From: Segatella copri
Lineage (GTDB): Bacteria > Bacteroidota > Bacteroidia > Bacteroidales > Bacteroidaceae
DNA length: 64,000 nucleotides
NCBI RefSeq assembly: GCF_949820605.1
Contig: NZ_CATKVU010000006.1
Coordinates: 2,030,501 to 2,094,500 of the forward strand
Direction of reading: 5' to 3'
In this document: piece after piece, positions 41,909 through 50,549 of the stretch
Layout of the letters: every line of letters starts with the position of its first letter
Position numbering within the stretch: the stretch's first letter is position 1
Program-made: the position numbers and the translations under genes
The notes under the pieces: model-generated
Told to the model about the DNA's origin: nothing
Seen by the model: only the letters and a program-made list of their open reading frames with translations
Databases searched by the model: none

Positions 41909-42437
41909 AACCATTCTTTTTTAAGTAACTTGCAAGTTTCTGTTTTCCTCGAGAGAGATGCGACTTAATGGTGCCTTGCACCATTCCCGTCACCTCTGCA
42001 ATCTTATCTATAGAGAGTCCATCCATCAGCTGCAGCGTGATGCATGTACGTTCATTTTCATTCAATATCTGTAATGCCTTGAGCAAATCCATCTTTAATC
42101 CGGCATGGGCGTCCTGTGCATTCTTACTGGAAACAGCAGGCGTATCGATATCCTGCGTCTCCTTATGACTGCGGGTATAATCATACCATACATTATAGGC
42201 GATGCGGTAGAGCCAGGTGGAGAAAGAGGCTGTACCCCTGAAACCGGACAAATGGGTATATGCCTTGACAAAGGTATCCTGCGCCAAGTCGTCACTCAGC
42301 TGTGCATCCCCCAGCGTCTGCCGCAGGAAAAAACCACGAATGGGTGACTGATACTTCCTGACCAGCAGGTCGAACGACTTGCGGTCATGAAGCATCACCA
42401 CCTTCGTGACGAGAGAGATATCGGATAACTTTTCCAC
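41898..42437 (-). CDS. ECF-type RNA polymerase sigma factor
   Basis: A 179-residue sigma-70-family protein. Region 2 (about 20-90) shows FLRQTLGDAQLSDDLAQDTF and TASFSTWLYRIAYNVWYDY; region 4 (about 120-170) shows NENERTCITLQLMDGLSIDK and GTIKSHLSRGKQKL. It directs RNA polymerase to an envelope- or stress-related promoter set. It is followed by, and overlaps, the membrane protein gene. The DUF6249 gene lies upstream on the same strand with an ~85-nt gap, a familiar Bacteroidota trio. Confidence 0.93.
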   Translation of the reverse strand: MEKLSDISLVTKVVMLHDRKSFDLLVRKYQSPIRGFFLRQTLGDAQLSDDLAQDTFVKAYTHLSGFRGTASFSTWLYRIAYNVWYDYTRSHKETQDIDTPAVSSKNAQDAHAGLKMDLLKALQILNENERTCITLQLMDGLSIDKIAEVTGMVQGTIKSHLSRGKQKLASYLKKNGYDR

Positions 42438-42523
42438 CTTATATATATTAACTAATAATTGTTGTTCTTTTCCTTGTGACTTCCTCTCCTATTGAGAAGC
42501 CATGATATATTGAATGTCGGCTG

Positions 42524-43258
42524 CTAGACCGGAGTACCATTATAGCCCGTGCCCTGGTCGCCGTGACGGTTTTTCCACCAGTCCTTGATGGCAGGAAGCG
42601 AGCCGATAACGGTCTGACCGATGCCATAGAAGAAGACCAGGGCTCCGATGCCAGCCAGGAAATCAACATCCCACCAGGCAAACATGGCGCATAAGCCGGC
42701 TCCCAGGAAGGCATTTCTCAATCCCCGTTTCACGAGATATTCATCGCTCTGCTTGTCTATCGGACGGTCGCTTTCCGGAACATTGATGCCCTTCTCCATC
42801 GCCATCTCCGCCAGTTTCATCCGGTCGTTGTGGCGGCGAATCAGATATCTGATAACCAGAAATACGATGATCAGCGGAGCAAAGACAAACAGCAGACCGA
42901 AGATGATACAGAAAATGATCATAACAGCCAGCGCTCCGCCACCAAATACCGAACCGATGAAATCGAACGGATCATCATAGTTGTCTAAACTGTATCTAGA
43001 ATGAACAGATCTATTATCATTCTCATCATAATCATCATAGTTGGCCGAATCTGTACTGGTTGTATCAGAATAAGCCTCCAACGCCTCGTCGTCTTTATCC
43101 TTCGAAGCAGATGGCTGTGCGGCAGATGCAGGAGCAGCCTTGGGGTCTACCTGTTGGGTAGTTGGATGATAACGATGTTTTGGAGCAGAAGACGCCAAAG
43201 ACACTTGGGTGGCTCCGATGCTCATAACGAGCGCTAATGCCAATATTGCTTTCTTCAT
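42524..43258 (-). CDS. DUF6249-like exported/membrane protein
   Basis: A 244-residue protein. I start at 43258 (MKKAILALALVMSIGATQVS), which gives a signal peptide; upstream codons are non-conserved-looking. After a low-complexity acidic stretch (SKDKDDEALEAYSD..., about 50-80) come a pair of membrane helices (about 105-145), a charged loop (RRHNDRMKLAEMAMEKGINV) and another hydrophobic region. It sits with the ECF sigma factor, where DUF6249 proteins are usually found. Function unknown; a role in sigma regulation is inference. Confidence 0.78.
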   Translation of the reverse strand: MKKAILALALVMSIGATQVSLASSAPKHRYHPTTQQVDPKAAPASAAQPSASKDKDDEALEAYSDTTSTDSANYDDYDENDNRSVHSRYSLDNYDDPFDFIGSVFGGGALAVMIIFCIIFGLLFVFAPLIIVFLVIRYLIRRHNDRMKLAEMAMEKGINVPESDRPIDKQSDEYLVKRGLRNAFLGAGLCAMFAWWDVDFLAGIGALVFFYGIGQTVIGSLPAIKDWWKNRHGDQGTGYNGTPV

Positions 43259-43356
43259 ATCATTATTTTTTATTGTTTTTACCTTGTTATTTGAAAAATT
43301 TCTGCTTCTTAGACGCATCTCTTCGCGATTTAGTTGCAAAGAAACGAAAAATTTCT

Positions 43357-43364
43357 TATTTTTG
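43357..43364 (+). promoter_or_regulatory. -7 box of the RNA methyltransferase gene
   Basis: TATTTTTG followed by C, 28 nt upstream of the ATG at 43392. Confidence 0.55.
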
Positions 43365-43391
43365 CAAACAAATTAAAGAAAAAGAAACAGA

Positions 43392-44807
43392 ATGAAGACA
43401 TTACCTGAAGATTTCAGAACATATACGCAGGCACTGATGGGCGAAAAGCTGTATCAGCGTCTGGAGCATGCTATCCTTGGAGAGGAGGCACCAACCAGTA
43501 TCCGCATCAATCCTTTTAAATGCAAGGATGCTGATGGCGAACCGATTCCCTGGTGTCCGGAAACCGGACGTTATCTCTCTACCCGTCCCGGATTCACCTT
43601 CGATCCGCTGCTGCATGCCGGCTTATATTATGTACAGGAAGCCTCATCCATGTTTGTTGATATGGCTATCCGACAGTACGTAAAAGAACCGGTGATGATG
43701 CTGGATCTCTGTGCTGCCCCTGGCGGAAAGTCGACTGCCGTAAGGGCTGCCTTGCCGGAAGGGAGTCTGCTCTTCAGCAACGAACCGATGCGCACCCGCT
43801 CGCAGATTCTTGCCGAAAACGTACAGAAGTTCGGTCATCCGGATATGATTGTTACCAACAACTATCCCCGCGATTACAAGAAATCGAAATTGCAGTTTGA
43901 TGTGATTCTTACCGATGTTCCCTGCTCCGGCGAAGGAATGTTCCGCAAAGATGAAGGGGCTATCGGCGAATGGAGTACCCAGAATGTGAACAACTGCTGG
44001 CAGCTGCAGCGCGAAATCGTATCGGATATCTGGAACTGTCTGAAGCCAGGCGGTATCCTGATTTACTCTACCTGCACCTTCAATGCGCACGAAGATGAGG
44101 AGAACGTGGACTGGATATGCGAAGAACTTGGCGCAGAAGTGATGGCACTGGAGGGTGTAGAAGATACATGGAACATCACCCGCAACCTCACGGGCAGCGA
44201 CTTTCCGGTTTACCGGTTCATTCCTGGCGTTTCGCGAGGCGAAGGTCTGTTTATGGCGATTCTGAAGAAAGAGGGCGAATGGGAAGCAGGTTCTTCAGCC
44301 AAGGAGAACAGGAAGGATAAGAAGAAGAAAGACAAGAAGGTGGCTAAAGGAAAGGGACCGGAGATTCCGGACGGCTGGCTGAAGACTGATACGGAATGGA
44401 TACCTGCAGAGAGCAACGAGACGGTTTACGCCATTCCGGGCAGATGGAAAGACATCTACGACCAGGCAGAAAAGAACCTGAAGGTGCTGCATGCAGGTGT
44501 GAAACTGGGAACAGACAAGGGAAAGGGTCTCATTCCCGACCAGGCTCTCGCTCTCTCTACGATGCTCAACAAAGATCACTTTCCACAGGTGGAGTTATCC
44601 TACGATGATGCCATCCGCTACCTTCGCAAGGAGGCTGTGAATCTGCCTGCCGATACGCCTAAGGGTTATGTACTGGTAACCTACAGACAGGTTCCGATAG
44701 GCTGGGAAAAGAACATTGGCAACCGTGCCAACAACCTCTATCCGCAGGAGTGGAAGATCAAGAGCAGCCACGGGACGGGAGAGCTGTTTATAGTTAATAG
44801 TTTATAG
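43392..44807 (+). CDS. RsmF/RsmB-type RNA (cytosine-5) methyltransferase
   Basis: A 471-residue NOL1/NOP2/Sun family methylase that puts a methyl group on C5 of a cytosine in rRNA using S-adenosylmethionine. SAM motif I is LDLCAAPGGKST (near 102). Motif IV with the first Cys is ILTDVPCSGEGMFRKDEG (near 174), and the catalytic Cys is in IYSTCTFNAHEDEENV (near 222). A Lys-rich linker (KENRKDKKKKDKKVAKGKG, near 302) separates it from a C-terminal PUA-like half, as in RsmF. The exact target base is not deducible. Confidence 0.92.
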   Translation: MKTLPEDFRTYTQALMGEKLYQRLEHAILGEEAPTSIRINPFKCKDADGEPIPWCPETGRYLSTRPGFTFDPLLHAGLYYVQEASSMFVDMAIRQYVKEPVMMLDLCAAPGGKSTAVRAALPEGSLLFSNEPMRTRSQILAENVQKFGHPDMIVTNNYPRDYKKSKLQFDVILTDVPCSGEGMFRKDEGAIGEWSTQNVNNCWQLQREIVSDIWNCLKPGGILIYSTCTFNAHEDEENVDWICEELGAEVMALEGVEDTWNITRNLTGSDFPVYRFIPGVSRGEGLFMAILKKEGEWEAGSSAKENRKDKKKKDKKVAKGKGPEIPDGWLKTDTEWIPAESNETVYAIPGRWKDIYDQAEKNLKVLHAGVKLGTDKGKGLIPDQALALSTMLNKDHFPQVELSYDDAIRYLRKEAVNLPADTPKGYVLVTYRQVPIGWEKNIGNRANNLYPQEWKIKSSHGTGELFIVNSL

Positions 44808-44867
44808 TTAACAGTTTACAGCAAGAATGAATAATTCAACATTTAATACTTAACATTCTAAATAAAA

Positions 44868-45407
44868 ATGTTCAGCATCATCGCCTGTATATCAAAAGTG
44901 CATAGAGCTATCGGGTACAAGAACCGGTTGCTCTACGCCATCCCATCGGACATGACCCGATTTCGTATGCTCACAACTGGACATACGATCATCATGGGCA
45001 GGAAGACATTTGAGTCGCTGCCGAACGGAGCCTTGCCCAACCGCCGTAATATTGTTATCTCGAAGACAAAAGAGCAGATAACAGGGTGCGAAGTATACAC
45101 CTCTCTGGAAGAAGCGCTGGCAGCAAGGAAAGAAGAGGTTGGAAGCAAAGAAGCGGCAGCAAGCAAAAAAACGGTTGGAAGCAAAGAAGCATCAGAAGAA
45201 TGTTTCATCATCGGAGGAGCCAGCATATATGAACAGGCTTTGCCTTTTGCAGACAAGCTTTATCTCACAATCGTTGAAAAGGAACCTGAACATGCCGATA
45301 CCTTCTTTCCGGAAATCAATCCGGCAGAATGGGAAGTGACAGAAAAAGAAATGAGGAATGAAAACGGCTTACCATTCACATTCCTCGCTCTTTATAGAAA
45401 GCAGTAA
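44868..45407 (+). CDS. folA: Dihydrofolate reductase
   Basis: Reduces dihydrofolate with NADPH. Landmarks in the 179 residues are IIACISKVHRAIGYKNRLLY at the start, the acidic folate-binding Asp in IPSDMTRF (near 28), HTIIMGRKTFESLP near 39, RRNIVISKT near 59 and CFIIGGASIYEQAL near 112. The substrate-loop Trp found in many DHFRs is replaced (RLLYAIP). Residues 86-111 are an unusual low-complexity insertion (ARKEEVGSKEAAASKK then TVGSKEASEE) encoded by an in-frame DNA duplication. It lies 60 nt after the methylase gene. Confidence 0.93.
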   Translation: MFSIIACISKVHRAIGYKNRLLYAIPSDMTRFRMLTTGHTIIMGRKTFESLPNGALPNRRNIVISKTKEQITGCEVYTSLEEALAARKEEVGSKEAAASKKTVGSKEASEECFIIGGASIYEQALPFADKLYLTIVEKEPEHADTFFPEINPAEWEVTEKEMRNENGLPFTFLALYRKQ

Positions 45408-45433
45408 TCCCGCAGGGAGCTACTGTTTTTTTT
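45402..45433. terminator. Terminator between convergent folA and Lrp genes
   Basis: CAGTA..TCCC / GGGA..TACTG hairpin (45402-45425) overlapping the end of folA, followed by eight Ts. Confidence 0.75.
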
Positions 45434-45444
45434 CTTTTTATATC

Positions 45445-45963
45445 TTATTTCTCTACTGCAGCCTCCTCATCAGTTTCCTCTTCATCATCGTTGAAACTCT
45501 TGAGATCCTGCATAGAAAGCTGACGGTTGATAGATGCATTGAAAGAAATGATGGTCTCGCTGCGAGACAATCCCAATGGCTGCAACTTATCATGGATGAT
45601 TTCCAGGAGATGGTGGTTGTTGAGCGCGTAAATCTTGATAAACATATCAAAACCACCTGTAGTATAGTGGCACTCTACAACCTCAGGAATCTTCTTCAAC
45701 TCCTCTACAACCTGGTCAAACTTCTCAGGCTCCTTCAGATAGAGTCCCATATAGGCACAAGTTTCGTAACCTATCTTCTCTGGGTCAATGATGAATTGTG
45801 AACCCTTGATGATACCAAGATTTGTAAGTTTAGCAACACGCTGATGAATGGCAGCACCGCTCACATTGCAAGCGCGTGCCACTTCCAAAAATGGAATACG
45901 GGCATCCTGAGAAATCAGCTTCAGAATCTGCCTATCTAATGAATCTAAAATTTGTTTTGACAT
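45445..45963 (-). CDS. Lrp/AsnC family transcriptional regulator
   Basis: A 172-residue regulator of the feast/famine family. N-terminal HTH (LDRQILKLISQDARIPFLEV, then CNVSGAAIHQRVAKLTNLGI) and C-terminal RAM domain (GYETCAYMGLYLKEPEKFDQ, ECHYTTGGFDMFIKIYALNN) are both complete. I start at ATG 45963 (MSKQILDSLD); upstream in-frame codons would be in the AT-rich promoter region. The acidic C-terminal tail (NDDEEETDEEAAVEK) goes beyond the normal domain end. Effector and targets are unknown. Confidence 0.93.
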   Translation of the reverse strand: MSKQILDSLDRQILKLISQDARIPFLEVARACNVSGAAIHQRVAKLTNLGIIKGSQFIIDPEKIGYETCAYMGLYLKEPEKFDQVVEELKKIPEVVECHYTTGGFDMFIKIYALNNHHLLEIIHDKLQPLGLSRSETIISFNASINRQLSMQDLKSFNDDEEETDEEAAVEK

Positions 45964-46044
45964 AATACTAATAATTTGCTTGCAAAGATAATACAAAAAA
46001 TTAATAAAAGCAATTTTTTAAGAGAAAAACATGATAAATTAATA

Positions 46045-46509
46045 TTATTTTCCTTTTTCTGTGCCAGAATAACTGATTTTTAGTGCTTTTGCCTGGCGCA
46101 AAGCCTGCTTTACGTCAGTTATCACACCCATCTTGGTTTCCTGATCTGCTTTGATTGATACGGTCATCAGCTTCTGGTCTTCAGGTGACATACGTTTCTT
46201 TTCTGCCGAAATATAATCCATCACTTCGGGAGCCGAAGCAAACTTATCATTCAACTGAATCTGGGTACCTGTACCATACTTTGCCTGCATCTCTTTGGTT
46301 GGCTTACCTATATAAATATGGCTCACCGCCGATTTCTTGGTCAGGCGGGTGAGTTCCTTGCCTTGTGGCAAACGGCAGTCTACCTTCAAGGTAACCTGGC
46401 GCATGTGGGTAACAATCATAAAGAAGAACAGTACGGAGAAAATGAGGTCTGGCAGAGAAGATGTATTCAACCCTGGCACTTCATGCGATTTCTTATGAAA
46501 ATTCATCAT
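46045..46509 (-). CDS. ExbD/TolR-type biopolymer transporter (second copy)
   Basis: A 154-residue inner membrane protein with one N-terminal membrane helix (LPDLIFSVLFFFMIVTHMRQ, near 19-38) carrying the proton-path Asp, and a periplasmic domain. ExbD works with ExbB to energise TonB. Its ATG overlaps the stop of the preceding exbD gene (ATGA). The N-terminus HEVPGLNTSSLPDLIF is Bacteroidota-typical. Two ExbD paralogs in tandem are usual in this phylum. Confidence 0.92.
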   Translation of the reverse strand: MMNFHKKSHEVPGLNTSSLPDLIFSVLFFFMIVTHMRQVTLKVDCRLPQGKELTRLTKKSAVSHIYIGKPTKEMQAKYGTGTQIQLNDKFASAPEVMDYISAEKKRMSPEDQKLMTVSIKADQETKMGVITDVKQALRQAKALKISYSGTEKGK

Positions 46510-47123
46510 TGTTTACCTCCTTTCTGCTGTTCTGTAGCTGTTTCTGCCGTTTTCTCTTCTCCCTGCTTTTCTTCTGCATTGGCATCAACACGCTGGTCGG
46601 TTTGAGTCATTGCGTTGGCATACGACTCTGTGATGCGCTGCGGACAGATGTTGCGCACCTGTTCTTTCTGGTCATTGTTCAAAAGGGCATAATTCCTGTG
46701 ATATTTCTTCTGGGCTGTTTCGTTGCGTAGCTGGCTGTATGCTTCCATCAGCTGATTCTGCATCTGGAAATAGAGATTATAGTCGGCATCGCGGTCACTC
46801 TCGATAGAGATGAGATGTTTCTTGCCCAGGCGGTGAACAAAGCGGATGATTTCTTCCTTGAGCCGGCTCACCTGCATCGGCTTACCATTAACCAAAAGCG
46901 TATCGCCAGCCGTCAGGCGCAGTGCCATCAGGTTAGCCTTGTCTACCACCGACTGTTGCTGCTCCTTCTTCTGCGGTTCAGGTAAAGGGAGTTGGCGCAA
47001 CAGTCCCTTATCCACATCCATTGATGTGGTGACAAGGAAGAATATCAACAGCATGAACGAGATGTCGGCTGTAGATGTGGTATTCAGTCCCGGGGTTTCG
47101 TGTTGCTTCCTTCTAATCAGCAT
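46506..47123 (-). CDS. ExbD/TolR-type biopolymer transporter (first copy)
   Basis: A 205-residue ExbD-like protein: RKQHETPGLNTTSTADISFM then LLIFFLVTTSMD, with the functional Asp in the first membrane helix. The periplasmic part is followed by a Gln/Glu/Lys-rich C-terminal extension (DANAEEKQGEEKTAETATEQ) that is longer than in the second copy. It is coupled to the second exbD by ATGA and preceded by the small membrane protein gene 43 nt away. Confidence 0.92.
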   Translation of the reverse strand: MLIRRKQHETPGLNTTSTADISFMLLIFFLVTTSMDVDKGLLRQLPLPEPQKKEQQQSVVDKANLMALRLTAGDTLLVNGKPMQVSRLKEEIIRFVHRLGKKHLISIESDRDADYNLYFQMQNQLMEAYSQLRNETAQKKYHRNYALLNNDQKEQVRNICPQRITESYANAMTQTDQRVDANAEEKQGEEKTAETATEQQKGGKQ

Positions 47124-47166
47124 ATTTAATCCTTATTTATAGAATAGAGAGCCCAAAGCACTCTCT

Positions 47167-47679
47167 TTAGTTTTTCTTCCGAATATAACGTGTGCCACCG
47201 AAACAGACGGCACCGATTCCTGCCACCAGCATCAGGAGCGATGTGATGACAAACATATCTGAAAGCTTGAGCCAGAGCCAGTCGGCATAATTCTCGCCAT
47301 TGATGAGCATCGGAGCAGAACCGCCCAAAAAGAAGGTAAGCAGCAAAACTGCCAAAGTTCCGATCCATGTGATGCGGAAGATGCGACGCACGGGAATGCC
47401 ATTCACTACAGCCTCCGACTTGCTGCTGCGATAATCTCTGATCATCGAAAAGACTGCCAGACCCACACCTCCTATCAGGAAGAGCCACATCAGCAGGATG
47501 AGCACATCGGTAAAGAGAGGCGCATTAAAGTCGGGGTTCTCTTCGAAAGGCAAATCGTAGCCTACCAAAAAGAACAGACCGAAAACCAGCACCGCCAGTC
47601 CTATCATGATATAGAACACCTGCTGCGATATCTTTTCGGCCGATTTCGTCTTCTGCTTTGAAAATTGAAATTTAACCAT
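47167..47679 (-). CDS. Membrane protein of the exbBD operon
   Basis: A 170-residue protein with four predicted membrane helices (about 18-42, 53-75, 95-115 and 130-155) and a basic N-terminus (MVKFQFSKQKTKSAEKISQQ). I do not know a functional family. It lies between exbB (12 nt upstream) and the two exbD genes in a single leftward operon, where a gene of this kind is commonly found in Prevotella-like genomes. It may be an accessory subunit of the TonB energising complex. Confidence 0.72.
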   Translation of the reverse strand: MVKFQFSKQKTKSAEKISQQVFYIMIGLAVLVFGLFFLVGYDLPFEENPDFNAPLFTDVLILLMWLFLIGGVGLAVFSMIRDYRSSKSEAVVNGIPVRRIFRITWIGTLAVLLLTFFLGGSAPMLINGENYADWLWLKLSDMFVITSLLMLVAGIGAVCFGGTRYIRKKN

Positions 47680-47691
47680 TTCTCTCTTCGT

Positions 47692-48405
47692 TTATTTATT
47701 CTTGGCAATAATATCCATTAAAGTAACCGCCGACTCCTCCATCTGACTTGTCAGGTGCTCTACCTTAGAAAGGATGTAGTTATAGAAAACCTGAAGGATG
47801 AGGGCTACGATGATACCGAAGATAGTAGTGATGAGCGCCACTTTCATACCCGAAGCAACGATAGTAGGACTGATATCGCCCGCCTGCTGAATCTGGTCGA
47901 ACGACATGACCATACCAATCACGGTTCCGAGGAATCCGAGCGATGGCGCCATAGCGATAAAGAGTTTGATCCAGGAGCATCCCTTCTCCAGGTTAGCCGC
48001 CTGAACGGTACCATATCCGCTTACCGAGCGCTCAATGTCATCAAGACTCTCGCTGATATGCATCAAACCCTGGTAGCAGATAGAAGCCACCGGTCCGCGG
48101 GTATTCCGGCAGAGCGTCTTAGCCCCTTCCACATCTCCCGCCGACACCTTCTGGTCGATATCCTGCATCAACTTCTTGGCGTTGATTTCAGAAAGACTCA
48201 GATAGATGATGCGCTCGATACAGAAAGCCATACCCACGATGAGGGCGATGGCAACGAGAGACATAAATCCCGCATTACCCTCTATAAACTTTGTCTTAAG
48301 AGCTTGATGAAATCCCATGTTCTCTTCTTGAGCCATCATAGGCAGAGAACACATCCATGTGAAAACCAATATTGCAAAACGTGCAATAGCTGTATTTTTC
48401 TTCAT
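47692..48405 (-). CDS. exbB: MotA/TolQ/ExbB proton channel family protein
   Basis: A 237-residue inner membrane channel subunit that uses proton flow to energise TonB. I start at 48405 (MKKNTAIARFAILVFTWMCS), which gives a signal-like first helix; the longer open frame runs into the adjacent tRNA gene and cannot be coding. Family hallmarks are GFMSLVAIALIVGMAFCIER near 44, RGPVASICYQGL near 98, and APSLGFLGTVIGMVMSFDQI near 154. It is the first gene of exbB-orf-exbD-exbD. Confidence 0.93.
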   Translation of the reverse strand: MKKNTAIARFAILVFTWMCSLPMMAQEENMGFHQALKTKFIEGNAGFMSLVAIALIVGMAFCIERIIYLSLSEINAKKLMQDIDQKVSAGDVEGAKTLCRNTRGPVASICYQGLMHISESLDDIERSVSGYGTVQAANLEKGCSWIKLFIAMAPSLGFLGTVIGMVMSFDQIQQAGDISPTIVASGMKVALITTIFGIIVALILQVFYNYILSKVEHLTSQMEESAVTLMDIIAKNK

Positions 48406-48428
48406 ATACCTTATTATATATATAAAAG

Positions 48429-48516
48429 CGGAAAGAGGGGGATTCGAACCCCCGAACCGGTTTTGCCGGTTACACGCTTTCCAGGCGTGCCTCTTCAGCC
48501 ACTCGAGCACCTTTCC
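48429..48516 (-). tRNA. tRNA-Ser (anticodon GGA)
   Basis: An 88-nt class II tRNA. Acceptor stem GGAAAGG / TCTTTCC with discriminator G, D-arm GCTCGAGTGGCTGAAGAGGC, anticodon loop CTGGAAA with anticodon GGA, a long variable arm (AACCGGCAAAACCGGTT) and T-arm GGGGGTTCGAATCCCCC. The long variable arm confirms serine. CCA is not encoded. It lies 23 nt upstream of exbB. Confidence 0.96.
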
Positions 48517-48656
48517 ATATTCCGAAGAACTCTTCTTAATCGCCGCAACATGCTGCTGCAACAATTTCGAAGTGCAAAATTATTGCTTTTCCTCCGAAAT
48601 ACCATAACTTTCATTGTTTTTTTATGTTTATTTAAGGAGTTTTGAACGCTTGCGTC

Positions 48657-49493
48657 CTATACTTGCGATACGGATAGCGGAAAAACCCGCTCTGCATTGA
48701 GGTTGGTCTGTCGGGCAAACTCCTCTTCGCTTATGCCATAAGCCTTGGCGAGCGTCTTCATCACTTCTACCACGAAAGCACTTTCGTTGCGTTTTCCGCG
48801 GTATGGAACGGGAGCCATATACGGACTGTCGGTCTCCAGAACGATGCGATCCAGAGGAACTACGGCAGGGAGGTCTTCACGCAGATGGCTGCTCTTGAAA
48901 GTAGATACGCCACCGACGCCCAATACAAACTTATCGAAGGAGAGCAGTTCTTCTGCTTCCTTCTGATTGCCCGTAAAGCAATGGAAGACGCCACCCGGCA
49001 GTTCTTTCTCATACTTTCTGAGCAGATGCACCATCTCGTTCTGCGCCTTGCGGCAATGAATCATCAGCGGGAGCTGGGTTTCTACCGACCATTTTACCTG
49101 TTCCTCGAAAGCCTCGAGCTGCTCGTTTTCGAACTCACGGCTCCAGTAATAATCAAGTCCTACCTCTCCGATAGCAATCAAGTCTGAAAACTGAGGAGAA
49201 CCCGCCTGACTGGCATTACCGGTCATGCGATGCTCCTCCAGTATCTTCCGGAGTTCAGCCAGCTGTTCCTTCCAGTCTTCCTTCACTTCCTCAGGGTGCA
49301 AGCCAATCATAGGATAGGCGTAGCCCGGATATTCCTTAGCCAATGCCAGTACCGCGTGTGTGGTCTTCACATCGATGGCAGGCAAGAACACCTTGCCTAC
49401 CCCCGCTTCCTTGGCACGGGCGAAAGCCTCCGCCCTATCCTCATCAAACTCCTCCGCATCAAAATGCGTATGTGTATCTATGACTTTGAACAT
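48657..49493 (-). CDS. tatD: TatD family metal-dependent hydrolase/DNase
   Basis: A 278-residue TIM-barrel hydrolase. Metal-binding features: DTHTHFD near 6, Glu in IGEVGLDYYWSR near 104, His in MIHCRKAQNE near 142, FHCFTGNQKEA near 166 and ETDSPYMAPVPYRGKRN near 216. TatD proteins are 3'-5' exonucleases or nucleic-acid hydrolases involved in DNA repair or turnover. The start, ATGTTCAAAGT (MFKV), is the first word of an upstream TTTGAAC-type tandem repeat, the same arrangement as at the ABC ATPase gene at 3783. Confidence 0.94.
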   Translation of the reverse strand: MFKVIDTHTHFDAEEFDEDRAEAFARAKEAGVGKVFLPAIDVKTTHAVLALAKEYPGYAYPMIGLHPEEVKEDWKEQLAELRKILEEHRMTGNASQAGSPQFSDLIAIGEVGLDYYWSREFENEQLEAFEEQVKWSVETQLPLMIHCRKAQNEMVHLLRKYEKELPGGVFHCFTGNQKEAEELLSFDKFVLGVGGVSTFKSSHLREDLPAVVPLDRIVLETDSPYMAPVPYRGKRNESAFVVEVMKTLAKAYGISEEEFARQTNLNAERVFPLSVSQV

Positions 49494-49523
49494 TGAACTT
49501 TGAACTTTGAACTTTGAACTTTA
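49490..49523 (-). repeat. Tandem TTCAAAG 7-bp repeats at the tatD start
   Basis: Four or so TTCAAAG units on the minus strand fill the 33-nt gap between the prenyl synthase stop and the tatD ATG, and run into the first codons of tatD. Confidence 0.85.
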
Positions 49524-49526
49524 TGA

Positions 49527-50501
49527 TTAGTACTGTCGCTTCATCATTTTCTGAGCATACTTAGCCAGTTCTTCCTTACGCTCAGCAGGCACATTCACGG
49601 CATCCAGATACTTCTTGCTCTGCTCGAAATAATAAGCAATCTTATCCTGCGCCATTTTGTCGATACCTATCTCGTTGTATAGACGGGTAACGGCAGCCAC
49701 CTTCTCCTTGCGGTCGAAATCCTTGGCATCAACCCACTTCTGCAGTTCTGCACGCTGAGCGTCGTTGGCATGGTTGAAGGCATTGATGAGCATGTAAGTC
49801 TTCTTGTTGGATGTGATATCGCCACCAATCTCCTTACCGAACACCTTGGTATCGCCGTAAACATCGAGGTAATCATCCTGCAACTGGAACGCCAATCCTA
49901 TCTGCTCGCCAAACTTATACAGGTTCTCTGCATCCTCATCAGAAGCATCGGCAAGGATAGCACCCATCTTCAGGGCACAAGCCAGGAGAACGCTGGTCTT
50001 GAGGCGAATCATCTCGATATATTCCTCCTCCTTCACATCGTTACGGTTTTCAAACTCCATATCAAACTGCTGACCTTCACCAATTTCCAGGGCAGTGGTC
50101 GTAAAGAGTTTCAACACCTTGGCAAGATGCTTTTCATCACATTGAGCCATACGCTCATAAGCCAGAACGAGCATGCTGTCGCCCGAAAGGATTGCCGTAT
50201 TGGCATCCCATTTCTTATGAACCGTTTCATGACCGCGACGCAAATCAGCATTGTCCATCAGGTCATCATGCAGCAAAGTATAGTTATGATAAGTTTCCAG
50301 AGCAACGGCATTCATCAGAATCTTCTCAGGATTGTCCTTGAAAAGATTGTAGCCCAGAAGCATGAGCGTAGGACGAATACGCTTGCCACCCATAGAAAGT
50401 ACGTATCTGATAGGCTCATAAAGAGACTTTGGCTTTCTTTCGTAAGGCAAATTAGCCAGAAACTCATTTACCATGCTTAAAATTTCATCTGCTGTCTTCA
50501 T
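49527..50501 (-). CDS. Polyprenyl (isoprenyl) diphosphate synthase
   Basis: A 324-residue all-helical trans-prenyltransferase. The first aspartate-rich motif is LLHDDLMDNADLRRG (near 75) and the second FQLQDDYLDVYGDTKVFGKE (near 204); KRIRPTLMLL near 35 binds diphosphate. It elongates farnesyl-type diphosphate for quinones or carriers; chain length cannot be told from the sequence. Order on the minus strand is tonB, prenyl synthase, tatD, with gaps of 48 and 33 nt that consist of simple repeats, so all may be cotranscribed. Confidence 0.93.
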   Translation of the reverse strand: MKTADEILSMVNEFLANLPYERKPKSLYEPIRYVLSMGGKRIRPTLMLLGYNLFKDNPEKILMNAVALETYHNYTLLHDDLMDNADLRRGHETVHKKWDANTAILSGDSMLVLAYERMAQCDEKHLAKVLKLFTTTALEIGEGQQFDMEFENRNDVKEEEYIEMIRLKTSVLLACALKMGAILADASDEDAENLYKFGEQIGLAFQLQDDYLDVYGDTKVFGKEIGGDITSNKKTYMLINAFNHANDAQRAELQKWVDAKDFDRKEKVAAVTRLYNEIGIDKMAQDKIAYYFEQSKKYLDAVNVPAERKEELAKYAQKMMKRQY

Positions 50502-50549
50502 AATAATGTATAATTTATAATGTATAATTTACAATGAACAATTTATAAT

